64,000 nucleotides of DNA from assembly GCA_016867395.1 (NCBI GenBank), contig VGJS01000017.1, positions 1 through 64,000 of the forward strand, written 5' to 3'. Below are positions 17,069 through 26,862 of this stretch, in pieces. Made by a program: the position numbers and the translations under genes. This DNA is from Candidatus Handelsmanbacteria bacterium (GTDB lineage Bacteria > Latescibacterota > UBA2968 > UBA8231). Within the stretch, counting starts at the first letter, position 1. The number at the start of each line of letters is the position of its first letter. The notes under the pieces are model-generated. The model searched no databases. It saw only the letters and a list, made by a program, of their open reading frames with translations, and was not told the DNA's origin.

Positions 17069-19867
17069 ATGACCCCGGCCACACCCGCCCACCCACTGCC
17101 GCCGGCCCGCTGGCGGCAGGATCACACCGGCGCCTTTGCCACCCGCCGCGATCTGCGCCAGCTGCTGGTGATCGAACACCCCTGGCAGCCCAGCCGCACC
17201 GGCAAGTACGGCCAGTGGCAAACCAGGGTCGCCTCTCCCAAGGCCTGGCAGCCGGGCCAGCCGCTCTTCGTCTCCTTTTATCAGTTGGACAACTACTCGG
17301 GGGATTGGATGCCTGATACCTGGACCGGGGCCCAGGTCTTTGTCAGCCACCGCTTCAAACAGCTCCTGGTAAACGGCCAGGTAGTCTGGGAGGAGGACGT
17401 GGCCGACGAGCAAACCGCCGGCACCAAGGAGTCGGGGTACCTCGGCGAGCCGGGCCGCTCCGGCTTCCGCGATCCCTATCGCCTGGTCGAGATCACCGCA
17501 GTTTCCAGGAAGCAGATGGTGCTGGCCCTGCGGGTGGTGGACAAGGTGAGCAGCGCCACCCGGATGCCGGGCGACCATTACCAGCGTTTCTCGTGGAGCG
17601 CCCACGACCCGCGCCACGTGCGGGACCACTTCCACACGGCGGTCTACTTCGGGGATGTGCATCTGAGCCTGACCGCACAGGTGGCGCGGCCCGCCCTGCC
17701 GGCGGTGGTGGCCAAGGCGCAGGACCAGGGTAAGGGCTTCTTACCCAGGGCCGGCATCCCGCTGCGCCTGCTTGCCCGGGGCACATTGCCGGCCCCAGGG
17801 TACCCGGTGCGCTCGGGCGTGCCCCTGCCCCGGGCCCAGGTCCCGGCCGGCACCCCCTTTGCCCTGAGGGACGCCCAGGGCCAGACCGTGGCCCTGGTGG
17901 CCAGGGAAACCAGCTATTGCCCCGACGGCAGTGTGCGCTGGGTGCTGTGTGAGTTTGTGGCCAGGCGCGGCGGCCGGTACCGCCTGGTGCCGGGCAGCGT
18001 CTCACCGCAGCCGAAACACGCGGTGCAGCTGCGTCGGCGCGGCCGCACCCTGCGGGTGAGCAATGGCCTGCTCGAACTGAAGCTCGGCAGCGCAACCGGG
18101 CCGGGGGGGGTCTTTGCCGGTCTCTCCTGCAGGGGTGGCCTGGATCTGGGGGGGATGGACCTGCAAATCAAACTCAATCGGGTGGGCTGGCGCGACACCT
18201 TCACCGCGCGCCGCCGCCGGCTGGTGGTAGAGAGCCGCACTCCGCTCTGCGCCGTGCTGCGCCTCGAAGGCGAGATGGTCGACGAACGGGGCCAGCGCTT
18301 CGGTCCCTGGTGCGCCCGGCTGGAGTTGTGGGCCGGGCTGCCCTACCTGCTGGTGGCGTGGCGGCTGGTCAACGAGTCGGATCAGGCCATGGCCATGCTC
18401 TTGGACTGGTCCGCCAAGCTCTCTTTGCCGGACCCGGGCTGGGCGACCGCGGACTTTGGCCCCTTTGCGCCGGGCTTCGACCCCGAGGACGTCGGGGTGA
18501 AGGCCATGGGGCACCACGGCCAGGTCGTCGCCTCCCGCGCCCTGCCCCTCCATCCCAACTCCGAGCTGAGCTGCCGGTAGGAGCGCGCGGACCAGGCCCG
18601 CCTGTACCGCAACACCACCTGGTGGCCACCGCCCCGCAGGCCGCCGGCTTCCTGCACCTGCAACACCCCAAAGGCGGTTTGACCGGGGCGATGCGCTGGT
18701 TCGCCGAGGAGTTCCCCAAAGGCCTGGTGGTGAGGCCCGACACCCTCAAACTGGCCACCCTGCCCGAGTACGAGGATGCTTTGGCCTGGCCGCACGACCG
18801 GCCCTTCGTGCGCCTGGGACGGGGGGAGGCCAAGCAGCAGGCCTTTGCCCTGTGGCTGCACCAGGGCCGTCTGCCCGCCGGCCAGGGGGAGGCCTTCAAC
18901 CGCTGCGTACAGGATACCCCCCGCCTCTTCGACAGCGCCTGGTTCACCGGCACCGGCGCCCTGGAAACCGGGCCGCCGCGAGTATTGGGATACCGCCTGG
19001 AGCAACGACTACCGCGGCCGCACCCATCTGGGCCTGATCCAGTTTCTCGAGACCGGCGATCCGCGCTGGCTGCGCTACTTCGACGCCGCCTGTGTGCACA
19101 ACCGCGAGGTGGATATCATCCACTTCTGTCCCGAACACCCCGAGTGGGTGGGGGCCAGCCACGCCTAAAACGAGGACCACACCTCCACCGGTCCCATGGG
19201 CAATATCAGTTCGAACTGCGACGGGCTGCTCGACCACTACCTGCTGACCGGGGACCCGGACAGCCTGGAGGCGGCCCGCGGGTACGCCAGGCGCCTGCTC
19301 GACTGCAACCCTTGGGGGCGCTCGGCCCGCGAGGTGGGCTGGCCCCTGGCCCAGGTCTCGCGCTGGTACGACCAGACCGGCGACCGCCGCTTCCTGCGCA
19401 AGGCCCGCCAACTCCTGGCGGTGATCCGCGCTTACGTCGAGCCCCGGCGGGGCGTCTTCAGCGAGTGTCATGGCAGCTGGAGTTACCGCGGCGCCGTGCC
19501 CTTCATGACTGGCTACCTGGCCTTTGGCCTGATCCGCTACCACCAGCTGACCGGCGACCCCGAGGCCCTGCACCTGCTGCGCCTGCTGGCCGGCGGGCTC
19601 TTTGCCGAGGCGCGCACCGCCCGCGACCGCTTCACCAACAGCCCCTTTCCGAAGATCAATCTGCCGGGAGGAAAACACCGCTCGTCGAATGCGCTGATCG
19701 GCGGGCTGGCCGGCTATCTCTACCTGGCGACCGGTGAAACGCGTTGTGGGGAATGGGCGCGGGAGTGTTACGAGGGGATCGTGGAAAAGTCACCAGATGC
19801 GCAGCTCAGCATGGACATGCTGCCCATCGCCGGCTGGATGCTGCGGGCAGCGGCCGAAATTCTCTGA
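17069..19867 (+). pseudogene. Broken YetA/PcRGLX-like polysaccharide lyase-type gene
   Basis: The start (ATG 17069, 22 bases after the GNAT gene) opens a ~930-codon gene resembling exo-rhamnogalacturonan lyase-like proteins. A RIFT-barrel-like block is visible (GTPFALRDAQGQTVALVA, CPDGSVRWVLCEF), then a beta domain and an alpha/alpha barrel (STGPMGNISSNCDGLLDHYL, SECHGSWSYRGAVPFMTGYL). It is broken by TAG at 18578-18580, a frame change near 18620-18635, a return near 18970-18980 (one extra G in GGGCCG), and TAA at 19166-19168. The protein is otherwise well conserved through to TGA at 19865-19867, so decay is recent or partly artefactual. An intact version would probably be secreted or periplasmic, although no clear signal peptide is seen. 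Confidence 0.7.
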
Positions 19868-19893
19868 AGGCGCCAGGGATGCGGCGGGCGGCC

Positions 19894-21074
19894 TCAGTTC
19901 ACCATCTGCATGAGCCGCTGGGTCATGGAACCCTCCTGGGTGAGGGCATAGATCACGATGTTGATCGTCATCTGCAGATGGCGAAAGCTGCCGACACCCA
20001 AAAACGAGATGCCGGCCAGCCGGCCTTTGACGAAATAGCCGATCAGGTGGTTGGGGACGGAGAACTTGCCGGCGCTGTCCGCCCCCTCCGGGATCGGCAC
20101 CCCGCCCTTGATGTGGAAGAAGGAACTGAACACCGGGTGATCGTCTGGCAGGCGCGCACTCCAGAAATCCCTCCCCCGCACCAGGCCGCCGTGTTTCTCC
20201 AGCCCCTCCTCGAGGCTCCCCCCCAGAGCCCCCCCAGCACAAACCCTCCGACCAGCAGGTACCTGGCCAACTGCTCCAGTTCGCTCTCGTTGGGCGTCCC
20301 CTGCGGGATGATGACCGGCACCTCCATCAGCCGCTCGTCGTCAAAGGAGATACTGCCGACAAAGTCGGCCTCCACCCCCGTGTACTCGTTCATCGCGTCC
20401 CGCAGGGCGTCAATGGTCCCCAGTCCGATATTGCCCCAGCCCTCGGTGCCGGCGGCCACGGCCGCGGCCGAGATCACATGGGCAAAGCGCACGAAGCCCC
20501 TGAGGTTCTGCTGGTCCTTGGAATCCTGCACCACCATGGCCCGGTACCGGCCCGTGTCCATGCTGTTCACATCGAGCATCTCCAGGGCCATGTCGATCTT
20601 GTTCTCCACTACCCGCGATCCGCTCAGCGACTGGGCTGCCAACCCCGGCTCCAGGCGCAGCGAAACCTGAGGGCCATTCTCCAAGGGCCTGGGCAGGGCA
20701 ATGGCGCTGACCCCGATGCCCTGGCCGGCGATCAGGCCGCGGGTATCAAAATCCGCCGCGGCCCGCACCTGGTCCATACGCGCAGCCGAGGGTTTTACCT
20801 GGCGGCGCACTTGCTGTCGTTTGGGTTGGGGCACCTTGCGCAGTTCCAGGGGTTTGGTCAGCAGCGGATCGCGGCGGGTGAAGAACTTGACCTTGGCCGG
20901 CTCGGCGACCTGGTCGTGGGCCGAGCGCGTGGCAGTGGTCAGGGTGGCGATGAGGACCAGGTGGGCGGCAAGGGCAATGCCCAAGGACCACCAGTACAGA
21001 CGGCGCAGGCGGCGAAAAAGCGCTGAGATTTCCGCCTCGGCAACCGGTGTCACCGCTGGAAAGCCCGCCCTCAT
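19894..21074 (-). pseudogene. Second DUF4159/TonB-like gene, frameshifted in a G-run
   Basis: Paralogue of the gene at 4497-5651, with the same plan: an N-terminal membrane segment (WWSLGIALAAHLVLIATL), the linker ELRKVPQPKRQQVRRQVK, then a DUF4159 domain (DFVGSISFDDERLMEVPVI). The frame is lost at a seven-base C run on the plus strand (20218-20224). Before it the protein reads GFVLGGLWGG; after it, in another frame, it continues as GLEKHGG, RGRDFWSARLPDDHP and ends ALTQEGSMTQRLMQMVN. One-base slippage would restore a roughly 393-codon gene. It is convergent with the broken lyase-like gene. Confidence 0.8.
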
Positions 21075-21154
21075 CGCTGCCTCCTCATATGAGGTGTCAA
21101 CTGCGCCTCTCCCGTGAAGGCCGGGGCGAGCAGCCCTTTCAGGTTATCCGCACC

Positions 21155-22579
21155 TCAGGCCAGGTATTGCCGCAGCGCCGCCAGCAGCCGAGGGGTGTGG
21201 GTCTCTGCGGCCAGGTAGTCGGCCTGCACCTTGCCAAAAGGCGAGAGTGCCTCGGGCGCGAAGTCCAGCACCTGATCGATCTTCGGCGCGCCCAGCTTCT
21301 TGAGCGCCTCGGTTAAAGGGTGGCACCACCAGCGGTTCTGGTACCCGTGTACGGCCTGCCACTGGTCGGCCGCCTGCGAGAAGCGGCCCAACTTCTCGCG
21401 CTCCGGTCGGCTACAGAACTCCTCCAGCCGGGCCTTGAAGCGCAATTGCAGCACCAGATCCTTCACCAGCCGCTCCGCACTGCCTAAGAGCAATCCGCGC
21501 AGGTCGCCGGCCTTCAGCTTTGACCCTGCCCACCCTTCCAACTCGTCGGCCCGCTCCAGCATCTCCTCAGGCTCCTTTCCGGCCAGCATCTGCCAGGACC
21601 GCACCAGATCCCGTCCCCGCCCCCGGATCAGCCGCTCGGCGAACTCTGCATAGTTGTCCTCGCCCACCGGCCTGCCCTGAGCCCCCCGTGCAAAGGCAAA
21701 GGTATTGGGCAACTGGAGGCAGTGGGTCTGGGCATTGCCCATCACCCCGCGCGGTCCGGGCTGGCTACCTGCCCTATGGGCCGTTTCCCCTCCGAAATTG
21801 GTCAACGGGAAGGAAGGCTCCCCCTCGATGGCCCCATAGGAAAAGAGGATCACCCGCTCGGCCAGGCCCAGGCCCTTGGCGCAGTGCAGGCCATTGGCCA
21901 GGCCCCAGGGCTCTGGGTTGCGGGCCCTGAGCAGGGAGAGGACCCCGCCCAGCTCCGCCTCGGTGCCGAACTCGAAGTGGCCGGTCTGGTAGTAACGGGA
22001 GTACGCCTCCCAGCCGGCGTGTATCCAGTAGATCAACTCGATGCCGGGCCGCAGCCGGTCGAAGAGGGCGCGGTGGGCCATGAGCAACTCGACGAACTCC
22101 TCTTTGGTGGAGCCGGGGTACCCGCCTGGGTCGCTGTCGATGATGGTAATGCCGTCGGCGTTTCTGAGGTACCTCAGGGTCTCTTCGCGCCGCCGCAACA
22201 TCTCCGCCATGCCCTGCCGATCACCCGGATTCACCCGCCGGTCGCAGTAGAAGAAATGCCGCCGGGCAAAGGAGGCGCGGCTGGCGACCTCGTCGTGGGC
22301 CGCCACGTTGGGGCAGAGGGCGATGTACACTCCCATCTCCAATTCGCGGTGCAAAACGTCGATGACCTGCCCCAGCTTTTCGAGGTTCGCCCGGTCGCTG
22401 GGCAGAAGCGGGGAGGGCATGGTTTCGATCACCGGCCAGATCAGCAGGGCGTTGAAGCCCAGCTCGCGCAGGCCAGTAGAGTACCCCCGCCAATCCTCCA
22501 GGCTCCAGGTGCGGGCCGCGTACGGATGGTGGTAGGGCCAGTGCTGGTGAACGTACATGCCGACGATACCGCCTTTCAT
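21155..22579 (-). CDS. Uncharacterised TIM-barrel-like protein (possible glycosidase)
   Basis: 474 residues, no signal peptide. I do not recognise a named family. Features suggesting a (beta/alpha)8 barrel: an opening strand MYVHQHWPYHHPYAART, LGFNALLIWPVIE, GVYIALCPNVAAHDEVA, then DGITIIDSDPGGYPG with paired acidic residues, and IELIYWIHAGWEAYSRY. The C-terminal ~150 residues are helical. This pattern resembles glycoside hydrolases that scan for a carbohydrate. ATG at 22561 (MYVHQ) is an alternative start. It ends a minus-strand run with two permeases and an enolase-superfamily enzyme, suggesting a role in uptake and breakdown of a sugar derivative. Confidence 0.6.
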   Translation of the reverse strand: MKGGIVGMYVHQHWPYHHPYAARTWSLEDWRGYSTGLRELGFNALLIWPVIETMPSPLLPSDRANLEKLGQVIDVLHRELEMGVYIALCPNVAAHDEVASRASFARRHFFYCDRRVNPGDRQGMAEMLRRREETLRYLRNADGITIIDSDPGGYPGSTKEEFVELLMAHRALFDRLRPGIELIYWIHAGWEAYSRYYQTGHFEFGTEAELGGVLSLLRARNPEPWGLANGLHCAKGLGLAERVILFSYGAIEGEPSFPLTNFGGETAHRAGSQPGPRGVMGNAQTHCLQLPNTFAFARGAQGRPVGEDNYAEFAERLIRGRGRDLVRSWQMLAGKEPEEMLERADELEGWAGSKLKAGDLRGLLLGSAERLVKDLVLQLRFKARLEEFCSRPEREKLGRFSQAADQWQAVHGYQNRWWCHPLTEALKKLGAPKIDQVLDFAPEALSPFGKVQADYLAAETHTPRLLAALRQYLA

Positions 22580-22598
22580 CAGACACTCTCCTCTGTGG

Positions 22599-23461
22599 TC
22601 ATATCACCAACCAGACCCCGCCCATGCAGGCGGCTATGCCGGCCACCAGGCGCAGATTCACTTGTTCTTTGAGAAAGAGCATCGAGAGCACCACCCCAAA
22701 GACCGGCGAGGTGGAGCCCAGGGTGGCGGTTTTGGCCGGGCCGATCAGACGCAACGCCCCCAGAAAAGCAAAGGCCGCAATCCCCATGCCCACCAGGCCG
22801 CTGAGGGCGATGATCAGGCCGGTGCGCCGGTCGAGCCGCTCCTCCTGGCGACCGTGGTGCACCTGGGTAAAATGGACCAACAGCGACACCAGCGGCAGGC
22901 GGATGGCATTGGCCTGGACAGGGGTGAGATAGACTAGAGCCGGGCTGAGGCAGATTATGCTCAGCCCCCAGGCACCGGCTGCTCCCAGCGCCATGGCTGC
23001 CCCGTATTTCAGCCGGGGTGGTCGGCCTGCGCCAGCCACCTGGCCGCCCCGGGCGGCGAGCAGGATCACCCCGCCGGCCACCAGACAGGCGCCCAGGACC
23101 AGGCCGCTGCGGAAGGGGTGGGCCAGGAGCAGGCGCTCGAGGACCATGATGAGCAGCGGGCAGGTGCAGACCAGGGACAGGGCCCGCGAGACGCCGATCT
23201 CGCGGATGGCCGTCAGGTACAGGGTGTCGCCCACCACCATGCCGATGTCCAGCGAAATGCCGAGTAGGGCCCACACGCGCAGCGGCACCTGCGTCAGGGC
23301 TGACAGAGGTTCGGTGAAGGGCAAAAGCGCCCAGAAGAGCAGGCCGGCGAGACTTGTTGGGATTGGGTGCGCACCAGCAGGGCGCTCAGCGCGTTCAGAA
23401 AGGCCGCACTCAGGGCAAGAAGCTCCCCGGTCCACGGCCAGTCGTTCAGAGAACCAGCCAC
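22599..23461 (-). pseudogene. EamA (DMT) permease with a small N-terminal deletion
   Basis: Two EamA domains, about ten membrane segments, close to the intact neighbour at 23446-24324. The N-terminus starts from GTG at 23461 in one frame (LNDWPWTGELLALSAAFLNA then RTQSQQVSPA). The rest (LAGLLFWALLPFTEPL onward to GGVWLVI) is in another frame. Aligned to the neighbour, about ten residues (AMNVIRCGC-equivalent) are missing at the junction near 23350. Short repeated CGGCC sequence at the ends suggests a slipped deletion. The long downstream frame could still be translated from an artificial start, but the first helix would be lost. Confidence 0.65.
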
Positions 23462-24324
23462 ACCCCCCCCATGCAGGCGGCGATGCCCACAAGCACCCGC
23501 AGGCCCACCTTCTCCTTGAGGAAGGCCACCGAGAGGATCAGCCCGAAGACCGGCGAGACCGAGGTCAGGGTCACCGCCTTTGTGGCCCCGATCAGCTTAA
23601 TGGAAGCCAGGTACATCAGCGAGGAGACCCCCATGCCGATCAGCCCGCTGCCGGCCACCACCAGCAGGGTGCGGCGATCCAGGTCGCGGAACTCGGCGGT
23701 GCTGCGGATGCGGATCAGGTAGAGCAGCAGGGCCACCAGGGGCATGCGCACCGCGTTGGCCTGCACCAGGGTCAGATGGGCCACGGCCGGGTAAAGCATC
23801 ACCGTGCTCAGGCCCCACAGCACCGCGGCGGCCAGGGAGAGGCTCACCCCGTACTTGAGGCGCTGCGGCCTGGATTCCGGCTCCTGCCCCCTCCCCGAGA
23901 GCAGCACCACCCCCCCGGCCACCAGGACGCAGCCCAGGGCGAGGCCGGGGCTGGCCGGCCGGCTCAATAGCAGCCACTCGAAGAGCAGGGTGGTCAGCGG
24001 GTAGGTGGAGGAGAGGGCCAGGGCCCGGGATAGGCCGATCTCGCGGATGGCCGTCAGGTACAGGGTGTCCCCGGTCACCATGCCCACCACGATCGAGCCG
24101 ATCAGCAGCAACCACTCCTCGCCGCTGACCTGGTCCAGCCCTTCCAGCGGATTGCTTAAGGGCAGCCAGACCCAGAAGAACAGCCCGGCACAGCCGCAGC
24201 GGATGACGTTCATCGCCGCCGGCGAGACCTGGTGGGAACGGGTGCGCAGCATCATGCTGTTCACCGCCCACAGCAGGGCCGAGCCCAGGGCGCACAACTC
24301 CCCCAGCGAGAGCACGTCGGTCAT
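23446..24324 (-). CDS. EamA/DMT superfamily permease
   Basis: 292 residues with roughly ten hydrophobic segments in two EamA repeats (GELCALGSALLWAVNSMMLR and AAAVLWGLSTVMLYPAV). Typical motifs are TAIREIGLSRALALSST and SPVFGLILSVAFLKEKV. Inner-membrane metabolite exporter or importer of unknown substrate. It lies between an enolase-superfamily enzyme (10 bases upstream on this strand) and a damaged tandem duplicate whose start overlaps its stop. The duplicate arrangement suggests the pair may once have worked together. Confidence 0.8.
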   Translation of the reverse strand: MTDVLSLGELCALGSALLWAVNSMMLRTRSHQVSPAAMNVIRCGCAGLFFWVWLPLSNPLEGLDQVSGEEWLLLIGSIVVGMVTGDTLYLTAIREIGLSRALALSSTYPLTTLLFEWLLLSRPASPGLALGCVLVAGGVVLLSGRGQEPESRPQRLKYGVSLSLAAAVLWGLSTVMLYPAVAHLTLVQANAVRMPLVALLLYLIRIRSTAEFRDLDRRTLLVVAGSGLIGMGVSSLMYLASIKLIGATKAVTLTSVSPVFGLILSVAFLKEKVGLRVLVGIAACMGGVWLVL

Positions 24325-24334
24325 GAGGCGGCGC

Positions 24335-25525
24335 TCACTCAGCGCATGGCCGGGGCCGCCACCCTGGATCTTCGGCGGCCATCTTGTCGAGGGAGTAAGG
24401 AAGGAACTGTCCGAAGCGGCGGTACTGCTCGTGGTACTGCGCTACCCTGTCCTCATCCACCTCCACCCCCAGGCCCGGCCCAATGGGCACACCCCAGCGG
24501 GGACCGGCGGCGATGGGCAGCGGCTCTTTGAGAATATCCCCGTCCATCATCGCCGCAGTTTGCTGGTGGCCTTCGACAATGCGCGGCAGGCTGAGCAGGA
24601 CCTGCTGCCCGGCGGCGGCGGCCAAACCCAGTTCGCCGTGGGTGTGCTTGCAGGTGGCAATGCCTTCGAGGGAAGCCACCGAGGCCAGGCGGTGGAAGTG
24701 ACCCAGGGTGCCCACCCAGTATGAACTGAAGCAGAGCACGCCGCAGGCGCGGCGGGTGATCACCTCCCAGGCGTCGGCCACCCGCCAAAGCCCCTCGTTA
24801 GCGGCCAGGGGCACGCTCGTGCGACCTTTGAGCTCGATCATGTTCGCCACTGGATCGGCCGGCACCGGCTGCTCGGCCAGGTCCAGGTGCCATTCGTCGA
24901 GGCGCTCCAGGTTGCGCACGGCTTCGGCCACGCTCCATGCCTCGTTGGCGTCGACGCGGATCTTCCCCGCCGGCCCGACGCTCTGCCGGATCAGGCGCAC
25001 GGCCTCCACCTCGCGCTCGATATCGACCCCGACCTTGATGTAGAACACCCGGTACCCGGCCTCGGCGCCAACGCGGCATTCGGTTTCGAGGGTGGCCGGG
25101 TCGGCGCCGTAAGGGAGGTAACAGAAGTACTCGACCTCCTGCCGCCGCAGGCCACCCAGCAGATTGTACACCGGCTGACCGCAAGCCTTGCCGCACAGGT
25201 CCCACAGGGCCATGTCGATGCCGGCCCAGGCGAAGTTGAAGGTGCCCTCGTGGAAATTCCAGACCCCGCGCCGGAAACAATCGTGCCAGAGGGCCTCGCG
25301 GTTCCAGGGGTCGCGGCCCAGGACGATGGGAACGCAGGCCCCCAGGGCCTCGTGTACGGACTCGGCGTTGGCCCCGCTGCAGCATTCGCCCCAACCCACC
25401 AGGCCCTCGTCCGTCTTCACCCGGACGACGATATCGGTGACCCCGTCCCGGTTGACCTGGGCGCTGTTCTCGCGGTGGGTGTAGGGCACACTGACGATCC
25501 AGGAGTCAATGGCGCTGATTCTCAC
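24335..25525 (-). CDS. Mandelate racemase/muconate lactonizing enzyme family protein
   Basis: 396 residues, full-length. Metal-binding carboxylates are visible (Asp in RVDANEAW, Glu in LAEQPV, Glu in LAANEGL). The second-strand motif is FYIKVGVD, keeping the inner catalytic Lys but with Tyr at the first Lys position. A late His lies in CKHTHGELGL. This suggests a muconate cycloisomerase- or sugar-acid-dehydratase-like reaction through an enolate. GTG at 25525 is chosen because GAAGGAG lies about 7 bases upstream and the protein then begins VRISAIDSWIVSVPY, the normal family start. First gene of the minus-strand run that includes the EamA permeases. Confidence 0.8.
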   Translation of the reverse strand: MRISAIDSWIVSVPYTHRENSAQVNRDGVTDIVVRVKTDEGLVGWGECCSGANAESVHEALGACVPIVLGRDPWNREALWHDCFRRGVWNFHEGTFNFAWAGIDMALWDLCGKACGQPVYNLLGGLRRQEVEYFCYLPYGADPATLETECRVGAEAGYRVFYIKVGVDIEREVEAVRLIRQSVGPAGKIRVDANEAWSVAEAVRNLERLDEWHLDLAEQPVPADPVANMIELKGRTSVPLAANEGLWRVADAWEVITRRACGVLCFSSYWVGTLGHFHRLASVASLEGIATCKHTHGELGLAAAAGQQVLLSLPRIVEGHQQTAAMMDGDILKEPLPIAAGPRWGVPIGPGLGVEVDEDRVAQYHEQYRRFGQFLPYSLDKMAAEDPGWRPRPCAE

Positions 25526-25755
25526 GGACACTCCTTCAAAGGCGTCATCTCTTCGCCTGGCTACTTCCAGTGGAGTATCGGCACACCCCTCCGCCCCGTC
25601 AATCATCCCGGCGCTGCCAACCCAGTGGGCGGCCGTATTTTGTATTTACCCCGCCAAACCTATATTTTTTCGCCTTCATCCCCAGCGGGGTACCCGACCA
25701 TGCTGCCCACGATAGCGCTTTCCCATCTGAACCCACCCCCCAAAAGGGGAATCCT
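25526..25755. other. Divergent intergenic region upstream of the polyamine importer
   Basis: Two AT-rich plus-strand islands stand out in G+C-rich DNA: TATTTTG at 25636-25642 and TATATTTTTT at 25661-25670. These could be -10 elements for the potABCD operon, but no -35 match is seen at 17 bases. No gene is supported here. AGGGGA just before 25756 serves as the ribosome binding site. Confidence 0.35.
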
Positions 25756-26862
25756 ATGTGGCAGAGGCTGGGGCTGAGCCGGACCGAGGTGGACCCGCTC
25801 GCCGCCTGGCGGGCCGTCGCCCCGGCGACTGGTCCCTTTCTCGGGGTCGAGGGTCTGGGCAAAGCCTTCGGCCCGGTGCAGGCTTTGGACCAGGTGAGCC
25901 TCGAGATCCCCCGGGGGGTCTTCGCCGCGCTGCTGGGCCCCTCGGGCTGCGGCAAGACTACCCTGCTGCGCATCCTGGCCGGCCTCGAAACCCCCGACAC
26001 CGGCCGGGTGCTGCTGGACGGGCGGCCCCTGCACACCCTGCCGGCGCACCAACGGCCCGTCAACACCGTCTTCCAGAGCTACGCCCTCTTCCCCCACCTC
26101 AGCGTGTTCGAGAACATAGCCTTTGGCCTGCGGGCCCGTGGGCTTCCAGAAGACCAGCTGCGCGAGCGGGTCGCCGACGGCCTGGCGCTGGTGCACCTCG
26201 AAGAGCAGTCCGCCCGCCTGCCCCACCAGCTTTCGGGCGGCCAGAAGCAGCGGGTGGCCCTGGCCCGCGCCCTGGTCAACGAACCCCTGCTCCTCCTGCT
26301 CGACGAGCCGCTCTCGGCCCTGGACGCCCGGCTGCGCGCCGAGATGCAGCTCGAACTGCGCCAGTTGCAGCAGCGCCTGGGCACCACCTTCCTGCTGGTC
26401 ACCCACGACCAGGCCGAGGCCATGAGTGTGGCCGACCTGCTCTTTGTGATGGAGGAGGGCCGCATCGCCCAGAGCGGCGCCCCGGCCGAGGTGTACGAGA
26501 AACCGCGCACCCGTTTCGTCGCCCAATTCCTGGGCAGCGCCAACCTGATCGAGGCCCGCCGCAACGGACAGGCGCAGGGGGTGGACACCGCCCTGGGGCC
26601 CCTGACCCTGCGGCAGCCTCCGCCCTGGGAGGCCGGCACCCTGGCCATCCGCCCTGAACGCATCGAGGTCTGCAACCAGGCGCCCGGCCTGAATGGGATC
26701 GCCGCCACGGTCAGCGACTGGGTGTACCGGGGCGACCACTGCGAGGTGATGGTGGAGCCCGGCTCCCTGCGCCTGCGCACTGCCCCTTCGCCGCATTTGG
26801 CGCGGGGACAGTCCCTGTGGCTACACCTGCCCCCCCAACACCTGGAAGCCCTCCATGGATGA
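25756..26862 (+). CDS. potA: Spermidine/putrescine ABC importer, ATP-binding protein
   Basis: 368 residues, close to E. coli PotA (378). Walker A is GPSGCGKTT (about residue 61), signature LSGGQKQR (about 158), Walker B LLLLLDEP (about 180) and H-loop [10 protein letters not shown] (about 214), followed by a C-terminal TOBE-like regulatory domain ([10 protein letters not shown]). It powers polyamine import at the inner membrane. ATG at 25756 follows AGGGGA. It overlaps potB by 8 bases. The full potABCD order and couplings support the polyamine assignment; ferric or thiosulfate importers share the ATPase type but not these partners. Confidence 0.85.
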   Translation: MWQRLGLSRTEVDPLAAWRAVAPATGPFLGVEGLGKAFGPVQALDQVSLEIPRGVFAALLGPSGCGKTTLLRILAGLETPDTGRVLLDGRPLHTLPAHQRPVNTVFQSYALFPHLSVFENIAFGLRARGLPEDQLRERVADGLALVHLEEQSARLPHQLSGGQKQRVALARALVNEPLLLLLDEPLSALDARLRAEMQLELRQLQQRLGTTFLLVTHDQAEAMSVADLLFVMEEGRIAQSGAPAEVYEKPRTRFVAQFLGSANLIEARRNGQAQGVDTALGPLTLRQPPPWEAGTLAIRPERIEVCNQAPGLNGIAATVSDWVYRGDHCEVMVEPGSLRLRTAPSPHLARGQSLWLHLPPQHLEALHG

